Below, in pieces: positions 22,601-32,920 of a stretch of DNA of 64,000 bases. Position numbers and translations under genes: made by a program. The notes under the pieces are model-generated. The model saw nothing but the letters and a program-made list of their open reading frames with translations, did no database searches and was not told the origin of the DNA. This DNA is from Endocalyx cinctus (lineage: Eukaryota > Ascomycota > Sordariomycetes > Amphisphaeriales > Apiosporaceae). The stretch lies in contig BCKC01000006.1 of the NCBI GenBank assembly GCA_001600455.1, forward strand, positions 2,728,001 through 2,792,000. Direction: 5' to 3'. Within the stretch, counting starts at the first letter, position 1. The number at the start of each line of letters is the position of its first letter.

Positions 22601-24325
22601 GTCTAATAGGTGACTTTGAATTCGCCACCACGTAACGGCGGGATCCGTCCCACGGGGAAGAAAGAAGAAGGGTGGCGAAAGAAAACAGAATATGTATTGG
22701 AGGATATATAATACTACATATCTAAGCCGCAAAGGCTACTTTACTTCGCTGTAGGTAAGTCGGAATTCTTGGGGCTACACACCGACGTATCGAATATCGT
22801 GATTCGTTCTCGTTGTTGGTTGGCTGGTACTGCGGATTCGTAAAGCCTTTTTTTTTTTTTTTTTCCAAAAAATATCGGCGTGTTAATACTACCAAATCGC
22901 ATTACCGGTACTTGACTTGCTGACTTACCGAATCACCTTTTGGGCAAGGAAAAGAATGAAAAAGATGAAATGTGAAATTAGGAACCCCGACGCCGTGCCA
23001 ATATCCCGTATCTGCACTGCACGGCTGGCGCTGCGGCAGGCAAATAAATAAAAATGCATGTGACGATGAGCTTACTCGCCGGCTAAAAAAAAAGAGAGAA
23101 TAATCAGCCTCGGGCTGTTGGACCTTTTGTTAAACCCCTACTCTCCGCCGAGCATAATAGTTGTTCCTCTCGATCGTTACACAGGACCAATTTCTACCGG
23201 TGGCGCATGTCTATTCTTGAAGATTACGTTCCCTGAAGTAAATTACATGATATGCTGGCATCGACTGTTAATCCTTCATTGGGCAACTATACTATGTAGA
23301 TGCTATGGAATATATGCAAGCGGGTGGCGGTAGGTGACGAGATATACTAGATACGATATGAGGCGCATCTGTTCATTCTAATCGTTCCTTGATTCTCTGA
23401 AGAGAATGTCGTGTTCGGGAGATGAGATGGGAGGATACGAGGCAGGCAGGCAGAGACGCCTCGTTATTCCTCATAATCCTCGTTTCTTCTAGATGGCTGG
23501 GTACATCTTGAGAATTCGGGATACTTAAAAATGTGTGTAGCTGCTACAGCCTACTGCGTATGTGGACATATTATGATCCATACGGTTTCTGCTCTGCTGC
23601 GTCTGCCATCTTAACCCATCAAGGCCGTCATCACGAGGAAATTATATGGTGAAAGAACCGCTCGTTGAGGACGATTTCTCCATTTAGAATTCTACATACT
23701 CTGGGTTTAAATCTTGTTGGGATTTCATTTAGCATATACAGGGCTAGCAACATATCACTCTCAAGCGTTATGAAAAATCTTAGAACGAATTTTTTTTAAT
23801 TTTTAATTTATTTTAATAAACTAGTAATGCACGTAATTCTAATGAATCTAATAACTGAGTAATAACTCGATGCGTCATACTCCCTCTCTCATGTAATTCG
23901 GTTTTCCTTCCGTAACAGCCAGAAAACATGACATAAGTTTCCATTAAAAAGTGCGTTGCAGCAAATATAACCTTTTACCTCATGACGAACGACGAGGTAG
24001 GCATATACTAGCTAGCTTGAGGGGTAGCGCGATGGTAAATAAGCTGATATGTATGCAAGGTGTGGATGTAAAGTATCTGATGTACAGGTAATAATAATAA
24101 GTTTTCCTGACGATATAGGCAGGGAGGACATGGTCCAGGTACAAAGCAGAGGTGAACGGGATGACCTGCATCGTGATGCTTGCACTAGACCATGTTTTTT
24201 GACAATATAGTTTGAAATAGTTGGTGCTGAGAACAATAACCAGGTGGGCTTGTCTGAGGGTGTGAATTGGCCGAAAGATGTTTACAGACTGTTAGTGTCC
24301 GCCCTCCTTGTGTTGGTATTGATTC

Positions 24326-25647
24326 CTAAGAAAGAGGGTCATCCTCCACGGTGGGTCTGGGAGGTTCGCTCTTGGGCGGGGAAGGCATCGGAGCCGACGC
24401 GAAGCTGGAAGTGGCAGGAAGGCCAGACTCGGCATCGGCACCAGCGCTCGAAGTTGCGGGCTCTGAGGCCGTGCCTCGGGCAGCGCCGACCAGCTGGTTT
24501 CCCTTAACAACGAGCTGCTGTGACGCAATATCGCGCATTAGCTGGAGGAATCGGGAGTTCTGGAACTTCTCGGATGAGTTGTCTGATACGGCATCGACTA
24601 GGATCTGTGCGGTTCGAGCTAGTTCGGTGTCGCCAATAGTAGGCAGTTCCTCCTCCGTCTTGGTGTCAGCAGCGGCTTCCTGAGAAATGGCTGCGGTTTC
24701 TTCCAGGGTGTCGACTACTTCTGTAGCTGGCAAGTTGTCGGTGGTATCCGCGACAGCATCGTCGGATGTCTTGGGCAGCTGCTCGTTGGCTTCGACGAGC
24801 TCGGCTTCACGACGCTCTTCAGCTGTGGGTCCATTCTGAAGCATCCAGTCATCCATTGCCTGCTGGAACTGGTCATCCAACATGCTCTGATCTTCCTGGG
24901 ACATGGGAGCGGAGTTTTCTACATTGAAATTGTAAGTATATAGGTTCAGACATGTGCGGAGAGAAAACTCACCCTGGGAAATGGGTACGTGCGCCTGGAT
25001 ACCATCGGGAAACTGGACATGCGGGAAACCAGTCATGCCGACGCCAGCGCCAGCATTCATAGGAAGGCCATAAGTACCGGGGTTACTCATTCCAACCTGA
25101 TGAGGATAAGTAGGGGCGAAGCCTCCGCCAAAGGTCATGGGAGAATGGTCCCGGTAAAAGCCCGGTGCATTCATCGGAGTGGGTCCGGGGATACCTAGCG
25201 GGTTGGCGCGAGTAGCAGGATCATTGAGGGTCATGTTACGCTGAAAGTCGTTCACCCAACTTGATCCAACAACGACGGGAGCAGGCTGCTGAAACTGAGG
25301 AGGCTGAGGATGAAACATCATAGGGTGATGAGCCTCAGGTAGATGGAGTCCAGCTCCTGACATGCTAGGTCCAGCCGTAGCGGGGAGAGCAGCTGTACCG
25401 TTCTGGAATGCGGAGAACTGGGCGTGCGCTGCATCTGATGATGTCTGGGTTGAACGGAACGACTATATAAAAAATCAGTATTACAATAATTTCAAACATT
25501 TACTTTTTTCTTTGCTTTTTGGCAATAACGGACCTGAGAACCATTGGCGGAGTTGACTACACGATCCTGCTGACGGGAACGATCCTGGTTGGTAAATTGT
25601 TCGAGGCGTTTGAAGCCGTTCGAAGGTCCACACATATCTTCCGACAT
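24326..25647 (-). CDS. PEX20: Peroxin 20, PTS2 co-receptor
   Basis: Three exons (25647-25534, 25462-24973, 24918-24326) join in frame to give 398 residues. The N-terminus MSEDMCGPSNGFKRL carries the conserved early cysteine followed by GPSN that marks Pex20 and Pex5 (Cys is the site of recycling ubiquitination in the family). WVNDF near residue 107 is a WxxxF-type docking motif for Pex14/Pex13. The C-terminal helix region (ELARTAQILVDAVSDNSSEK onward, ending in a VVKGNQLVG motif) resembles the Pex7/PTS2-binding region. Known role: together with Pex7 it carries PTS2 cargo such as 3-ketoacyl-CoA thiolase to the peroxisome. Donors are GTCCGT and GTGAGT. It shares a roughly 1.1 kb divergent upstream region with SEC13. 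Confidence 0.9.
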
Positions 25648-26733
25648 CTTCGATAGATAGAAGTGATATATCGATAGGGATATGGAAGAATATATGTGAA
25701 GAATGCGAGGAAGATGTTGGGCTGGGATTGTTACAAGGTGATATCGGTGCGACTAAACAGAGGATGACTTGGCAGGTATATATAGACTTTTGAAAGAAAA
25801 AAAAGGAAGAATTGGTAAAGGTGAAACTATTGAATACAAGTTTGGTTGGTTACTTGATATGCGGTGAAGGTGTGATGAGGTTGGTATGTGAAGGCGAAGA
25901 TGTTTTTGAAATGATGTACGACGTACGAATGGCACATGAATCGGTATAACTAAGCGCTAGAGATAGATACACATACCTACACTTAGGTATGCACTTGAAT
26001 AATTTTTACAATAGAAGTTACGCTAAATTTGAATTCAAGTACTGGAATAATATTTAAAGAATACATATCACTCATTCAATTAAATTATATAGAAAATCTA
26101 ATGGAATGTATATTCAAATATTTAAGAGTCGTATTTACAGTCACAAGGACGTCGTGGAGTTTTGATTCATCCATATAACTTTAGCCTCGGCAAGGTAAAG
26201 TCAACGTCGTTCATTAAGAACAAGGGTACAATAGAGGTACATTGGACGTACCAATATTTGTATATACAGAGAAGTACCAGATAAGTATTGAGGCAACCGT
26301 TAAATTTTGGTAGTCCATACGACTCCATACGAAATACAGCAATTACCTTTTTGGTAATGGTTCGTTCCTACCTAACTTTGAATTGATCGATGACTAATCT
26401 GGGCATTTGCTACTAATACCCGGACCCGTGGACCTGGCAGTCAAGAATTAGCTCTCAGCTAGTGTCATCTGTCGACAGCTGTCATGTAATGGATCCCCGA
26501 AACTACTATCATTACTAGTAGATTCTGGTGAAGTGGCAGCTTCAAGGAATACAGTAGGAAGGAAGGCATAGGTAGGCAACCCTTACCTTCAAACAAGAAT
26601 CAAAACACCTATACCTTTAACGTTGCGATACTAAGATCGTCCACTTTCACTCTATATTCATTATTAGATTTGTAGTTACGTTTCTTTTTTTTTTTTTCTT
26701 TTCTTTCTCGATAGTTCAAATTGGTTCATCACA
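25648..26733. other. Divergent promoter region PEX20/SEC13
   Basis: About 1.1 kb of AT-rich DNA between the two divergent start codons. No coding frame is evident. A T/CT-rich tract (26682-26706) directly precedes the SEC13 start, as is common in fungal promoters and 5' UTRs. Confidence 0.6.
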
Positions 26734-27922
26734 ATGGTAATTTTGACCTTGATTGTTCATGTTCATGTTGGACATGTTTGTGGGATACAACCGCTGACAT
26801 CCACCGCAGGCGCAAGTAATAACGAATTCCGGTCACGATGAGATGATAGTACGTTCTATTAAGGTGTAGGCTTACGACGTTGTCTAATTGAGGCTTACAC
26901 CTACCGAACCCCCTCGATAATGCGATTTCCCACCTTGTCCTTCTATCGTCGCCTAGCACCTCGATACTAGCGCAACCCCTGCTAACGTTTACCTCCCTAG
27001 CATGATGCTGTCCTTGACTACTATGGACGACGACTCGCGACGTGCTCATCCGACAAGACTATAAAGATATTTGAGATTGAGGGCGAGTCACAAAGATTGA
27101 CCGACACGTTAAAAGGGTACGTTTCCATCCGAGCCGATTGAATGTTTCCTTGTTGATGTTGGGAAATATAGTCACGAAGGAGCAGTATGGTGCGTCTCTT
27201 GGGCGCATCCGAAGTACGGAAACATCATCGCCTCGGCGGGTTACGATGGAAAAGTATTCATCTGGCGAGAACAGTCAAATCAATGGCAGCGCATCTTTGA
27301 CTTCGCCCTCCACAAAGCTTCCGTGAACATGGTTTCTTGGTCACCGCACGAGTCTGGCTGTCTACTTGCTTGCGCATCTTCTGATGGCCACGTCTCGGTT
27401 CTGGAATTCAAGGACAACAATTTCTCGAACGTATCCTTCCTAGCCCACGGTCTCGGTGTGAACTCCGTCTCGTGGGCACCGGCGACTACACCGGGTAGCA
27501 TCGTCTCATCGGCACCTGCAGGACCTGGTGCCCTAGGCCAGCGACGCTTTGTTACGGGTGGCTGCGACAACGTGTTGAAGCTGTGGACTTATGACCCGGC
27601 TACTCAGGGATATAAGCAGGAGCGAGAGCCCCTGGCTGGCCACACGGACTGGGTACGAGATGTGGCGTGGAGTCCTACCGTGTTACAGAAGAGCTACATC
27701 GCATCAGCCTCCCAGGACAAGACGGTGCGAATCTGGACTACGGACAACGTAAGCCAGGGGCAATGGGCTTGTAAGGTATTAAACTTTGACGCGCCTGTCT
27801 GGCGGGTCAGCTGGAGTCTCAGCGGAAATGTTTTAGCTGTTAGCGGCGGTGATAACAAAGTCTCTCTATACAAGGAGAACCTGCGGGGCGAGTGGGAATG
27901 CGTGAAGACCATGGAGGATTAA
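26734..27922 (+). CDS. SEC13: COPII coat / nuclear pore WD40 protein Sec13
   Basis: Four exons: 26734-26736 (ATG only), 26810-26848, 27001-27116 and 27172-27922, giving 302 residues starting [20 protein letters not shown]. The protein is a six-bladed WD40 propeller; visible blade motifs include [41 protein letters not shown] and [13 protein letters not shown]. Length matches yeast Sec13 (297). Known role: with Sec31 it forms the outer cage of COPII vesicles leaving the ER; it is also part of the Nup84/Nup107 pore subcomplex and of SEACAT, which acts on TORC1. The start exon contains only the initiator codon; without it the conserved N-terminus cannot be reached. Branch point GCTAACG precedes the second acceptor. 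Confidence 0.95.
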
Positions 27923-29279
27923 GAACAGAAAGGCTTAGAGAAAAAGAGTCACGGAAAGATTATGGCGTTCCGAGTAAAGGTGGTGCTCAAAAAACTGTTT
28001 GGTGCTCTATCATATAGGATGAGACAACTATGATCAACATATCTGATTATGAAGTAAATGTGATTGATTATAAAGTCCATCTATATACTAGCCCTGTATT
28101 CTAATTCCTCCCACCTTAATATGACTAACATAGAGCCTCCATGTTGGAAGAGGTCGCATTAGCTAATCTCGGTCGTAGAACCTACTGACTACAGAGTACA
28201 AGTACTTGGTATCACTGGATGTAGCACAGGGCTAAAAATTATGACTTGTCTTCACAACTTGTTTGTTCTGCTATTTCCAGTGTCTACTGTGGGGAAAGCT
28301 GATATATTTACTGTGATAGTATTCAAATACTTGCATACAAGTATCTCTAAAACCAGTACGGAGTACGGAAGTACAAAATTGAAGACGAATCATTGAATCA
28401 AGCCTATCTCTGGACTTGGTTGCAGCTAGCTTTAAGAGTCTGAGGGTGTTCCTGCGGCGGTTAAAAAGACCAGTAAAAACCAGTCAGGGTGCAATATCCA
28501 ATTTTAAATGAGATGGATTTCTTTGATTGGTTACGAGAACTATTAGAAAGTATCTATTCTTTGATTTTGATAGGAAAAGTACAAATTAATTTACCAGGCT
28601 TGAGTGGGCCCTTTAATCAGGGGGTTTGCTTGTTTTGTTTGTTCCCTTCAGCTAAAACTACGCTACCAACAACGGTGCTTGTAATGTTTGGTTTTGTACT
28701 GATCACAGCACTGTACATAGTACAATAGACAGCTAGGGTGCCCCGAGTTTCACTGTCACTGTATGTGCGTTCCTGACTTCATTCCCAACTCTCAATTTTC
28801 AACAACAGATCGTACCCGTACCGCAGCATACCAAAGCAAAGCAGAGCAGAGCATAATACAGCCAGCCTTTCTTCCATTTCGATAGAGAAATAATAAGTTC
28901 ATCAAAATCGTTGATAATTCTTATATAAATCGTTAGGTCAATCCAAGTCAACATTAGCCTCGTTCCTATGTTTTTTTAAAAGAAAGGCGACCACTGATAT
29001 TCGGCCAATTCTCCCCCAATACTACATGGTTCAATAAATCAATGATATATAATTAAATTAATTTCAGTTGGAACTGCATTTACACCCCAGCCTGTCTCTG
29101 CTTCCGCCTCTGTTTGCGACCTAGTCGATCATCTAACCGAGCAACTATCGTGTTTAGCTGGATCTCCTCGACATAATAATCATTCATCCGAATTCTCGTC
29201 ATTCATAACTTTACGTTTCTTTCCTGTTTCAAGATAAGATTTTTTTTTTTTTACTTTTTGATTAATCAAAACCGTCAAA
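27923..29279. other. Intergenic region SEC13 to WHI2
   Basis: No convincing gene. It includes the SEC13 3' region and the WHI2 upstream region. A TACGGAGTACGG element is at about 28363-28376. From 29046 to the presumed WHI2 start there is no ATG on the + strand, and a T run plus pyrimidine-rich DNA precede the coding frame. Confidence 0.55.
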
Positions 29280-31144
29280 TTGTCCGAATCGCAGGAGGAT
29301 AGTAACGGACCTTCTGGTCTTTCCCCGACCGATACTGAAGAAGGGGTTCCGAAATTTGAAGGTGATCGAGTTCAAGCCGAATCCGATAATTTCGACCGTG
29401 GACATTCACCTCCCCCGCAATATCCCTATTCTTCCTACCCAGCATCCGAAGAGGAAGCCGAAGCCGAAGCCTCGACGTCCTTCTCTCTCGCCTCTCCTCG
29501 AGCAGCGGCGCCGCCTTCCTTTTCGAGTCTTTTCGCTTATCAGTCCCTCGATAACGATCAATTCAGACTCCCTCCCGCAGCCTCGACCGCGTTCTCTGAA
29601 GCCGGAGCCTCTTCTGCCACCGCCACCGCCGCACCCGCTTATGCGCCGTTAGCCTCGAGCTCTTCGGAAAACAATTTTATCGGATCGTCTTCCTCCTTTC
29701 AAGACACCCTCGCCGAAACTAAACGCGCGCTTCCTCAGGACGTCAAGGGCGAATCTTCGAGTAACAAAGGAGACGAGTCTAGCGAGCCACCTCCAGCTTA
29801 CGAAGAAGGTTATAGCCCGCTCCTTTCATTCTCCTACCTAATGGCGGCCGCAGGCGGTGCATCGAGTATTATTACTCAAGTTCAACAAGGGGGCCCCCCT
29901 ATCAACTCGATCGGAGGTAAGTCGGCTCGATTTATGTTATCCTCCAAGAAATATAATATACTAAACCAAAGGATTATAGATGTCGGCGCCGATGAAACGA
30001 TCACCATGGACTTGCGGTAGGATAATCTCGATCTATTATGAATATCAAGCTAAAAAAAAAAAGTGCTTGGGCTGACAAGTTGTACAGGGGCACGCGTTTT
30101 GTTCTTTCTAGAGACGAACTGCTAACGCTACCGGAGTTTGTCCTTTTGTCGTTATTTCCTAACGGCCTATTTCCCGAAGGCCACATGGGTGGCTTTTCCG
30201 ACGGCGATGCCGTACAAGTCGATGTCAGTAGATGCGAAGAAAACCCCATAGCTCAAGCGGCCGAGATTATTTCGGACTGCGCGAGCTTGGAGGCTCCTAA
30301 CCCATTCGGCACCCCCCTCCCCCCTTCCCGCACCCTTCGTAATATCATCTCCAATATAAATATACATTTCACTGACCTTGCATGCCACCAGTATGACCCT
30401 GCTTCTCTGCAATACATGCTGGAGTTCTTCCGCAACGTAGCCCAGTCAATCCCTAATGAAACCTCTCCCAACGCTTCACCCGACGGAGGCGTCGTTCCCA
30501 TCGATTCCCTGGGAGGTCGAGGTGAGGACGGCAGCAAGCGCGCCGGTATCATCGTCCTCCGGGAAGACCTGGATTTCTACGCCATCCCTCCTCGGCCCGA
30601 TATCAGCCAGGCGGAAATGATTGAGGTCAAGCGCGCGGCAGCTCGTGCCCTGCTCAAGCAGGACGGTATCTTCTCGGGGCTGAAGCGTAGCGACGAGCCT
30701 GGAACGACGGAGGCTCATCTTATCGAGATGTTGACAGCAGGGTAAGTTCTTTTTTTTTTCCTTTTGCATATATGATCACTACTACTCTGAAGATAAAAAT
30801 GTTTCTTTTAGTTTCTTTAAATATAACGGGCTTGAGATTTTCTAATTTTTGATAATAGTGGATTCAACCATGATGACCATTGGGGCCACCGAGCCGGCGA
30901 GCCTAGCAAAGCAGTGGTTTGCAGTCTCGCCCTTGCACGGTTGAGGAGCGATATCCGAGCTAACGAGATGGGTAACAACGCCGTGGGTATGGCGCAGAAG
31001 CTACTGTTATTCTGGCGCAAACCGGCTCGTCGTTGCTGGTGGGAAGGAGTGGAATTGAACAACGTCGAAGGAGTGAATGGACCTTTGAAAGTGTGGATCC
31101 GGAGAGTTTGGACACTTGAAATGAGTGTTATTGGATTACGTTGA
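29280..31144 (+). CDS. WHI2: Whi2-like BTB/POZ stress-response protein
   Basis: Exons 29280-29916, 29980-30016, 30088-30223, 30392-30741 and 30859-31144 join in frame to about 481 residues. After a disordered Ser/Pro/Ala-rich N-terminus (with PPPAYEEG), the segment ETITMDLRGTRFVLSRDELL, then LPEFVLLSLFPNG and YDPASLQYMLEFFRNV matches the BTB-like core of yeast Whi2. Known role of Whi2: partner of Psr1/Psr2 phosphatases, general stress response, and suppression of TORC1 under amino-acid limitation. The intron 30224-30391 is 168 nt, a multiple of three and stop-free, so a retained form is possible; I remove it because the family is continuous across it. No AUG is visible: the frame opens with TTG in the context CAAATTGTCC, or else an upstream exon (for example ATG at 29026) supplies the start. 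Confidence 0.82.
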
Positions 31145-32703
31145 ATATAAGGGACAGACAGAGGAGATTACGATGAAAGCGAAACAAAAACCAAAAATCC
31201 CCAAAGTAAAAATATGTCAGCGGAAAGAGTACGATGAACCTTTTCTTTTTTTCTTCCTTTCTAATTTTTATATATTCCTTTTTTTCTCTCTCTTTTCGTG
31301 TTCTTTATTATACCTGGACCTACTAAGTACGTACATACCTAAAGGTACTTACGTAGGTAATAAATATTGTCTCGATATTAGATGCATGGGAGTATGAAAT
31401 CATATACGAGTTACTATTACTATTACTTATTATGTATCTGATTATGTATCCGTACCCATAAAACGATAATGAAAATGAGGCTATCCGAGGCTGAGAGGTA
31501 TGGGTATAGTTGTATACAGTGTAGTGTAGAGTAGCAGTTGAATTACATGAATCAAGTAGTATCCACTGATGTGTTACAGTATTACATACTACTTACCTCC
31601 AGGGCTAGGTACTTACATAGTAGAGATAGTTAGTGATTATGGATATAGATATATTATCCACTTAAGTAGCGATTATTACGTCCATGGATAGTACTATACA
31701 TTACGGTCAATACCTATCGTTGATAATATATTATATCAGGATTGGAGCGAGCATTCCGAAATGCATCATAGTGGGGTGTTACGATTTTAAACTTCTGGAA
31801 CTTAGCGGGGATAATGATGAAACCATGTCAAGTCATCACTTTTTAGGAGCACAAACACAGATATCTGAATGGATACATGTGCGTATTCCGAAAAGGACTC
31901 GAAATAAGTAATATGGGTAACTTAAAAGTGTAGACCACTTTTTATTTTATTGATTGATTTTTTGATATTTTATACGGAGTATTACCAACGTGTATTGTTT
32001 AATGAATTGATTCGTGTCAAGCATTTATTTGAAAAGAACAAAAAAGATACCCTTTTAACTATACTTAACTTCCTCACCGCTCTTCTATCTGATTTTGTAT
32101 ACTTCGGTTGGGTTGGGATACATGTAATCTGTCAGTCTGTATCAGCTAAGGTTTTGTGGTTGGTCTAAAAAATATATATTTCCTTTTTTTCTTCTCTCCC
32201 TGAAAAGAAAAGAAAAGAAAAGAAGAACATAAACGATCAAATAAGGTCTGGCCAAGCTAAGCAAGACAAGATCATTATTATCCCAAGACAGACCTAATCT
32301 ACCGGTACACCTGTGCTAAGTTACCTATTGCTCTTTACTTATCTTCTTATTCTTCTCTCCCTCATTTCTTTTTTTTTTTTTTTTTTCTTCCCTTTGTTCA
32401 GTCTCTTCTTATCGGCGCTACTTCGTAACGTTGTTCTCCTTGCAAGTTCAAGCTTCTGAATACCCGTACCTGTTAAGACGCTACCGAATTACACGATAAT
32501 CCTGTTACTTCATCGAACCTCTTGTCGTTTCCGAATATATATATCCAAGAGAGTTGAAAAGCAAAATATTCCTGTGAAAGTTGAAAGAGGAAAGCAAGCC
32601 AAGCAGAAGAAGAAGAGAAAAAAAAAAGTAAAGGAAGCGAGCAAAACCATAGTTTTTCCATAGAAAAATTATTACACTGCTACTTTGAAAACCATGCGCC
32701 AAG
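31145..32703. other. Intergenic region, no gene seen
   Basis: AT-rich DNA with T/CT tracts, an AAAAG repeat (32201-32224) and a 19-base T run near 32368. The frames here are short and non-conserved. The right part should be the promoter and 5' UTR of the flavoprotein fusion gene. Confidence 0.55.
32201..32224. repeat. AAAAG microsatellite
   Basis: Four to five consecutive AAAAG units on the + strand. It is a simple sequence repeat upstream of the flavoprotein fusion gene. Confidence 0.75.
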
Positions 32704-32920
32704 ATGCCAGGTGAATCTGCACTACTGAATTATTCACCGAAGCCATCATGGAGAACCTCTACAGGTCAGCTATCCTCCCTCACTATCCTATTTCTATTCC
32801 ACTTCGCGTAAATATGACATATCGCGACTCGGCAGCATAGATTCCATATACTAATTAGGACTTAAAAATATAGATCGCGCGCCTTTACGTCAAAACTCCT
32901 CCTTCTCGTCATTCCATGAG

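Larger units (their letters stand above)
19051..24325. other. 5.3 kb gene-poor region upstream of cpc-1
   Basis: It lies between the cpc-1 leader and the 3' end of PEX20. The open frames present (for example 21391-21726 on + and 22235-22732 on -) have homopolymer-driven composition and no family resemblance, so I do not call them. Contents include the cpc-1 promoter, TGAGTCA sites at 19609 and about 21326, TACCTAGGTA-type palindromes near 19910-19935, and T runs. Confidence 0.55.

Noticed and set aside
22235..22732. 165-codon minus-strand frame in the gene-poor region
   Set aside because: Starts with a non-ATG codon, is dominated by homopolymer translations (Phe and Pro runs) and shows no domain.
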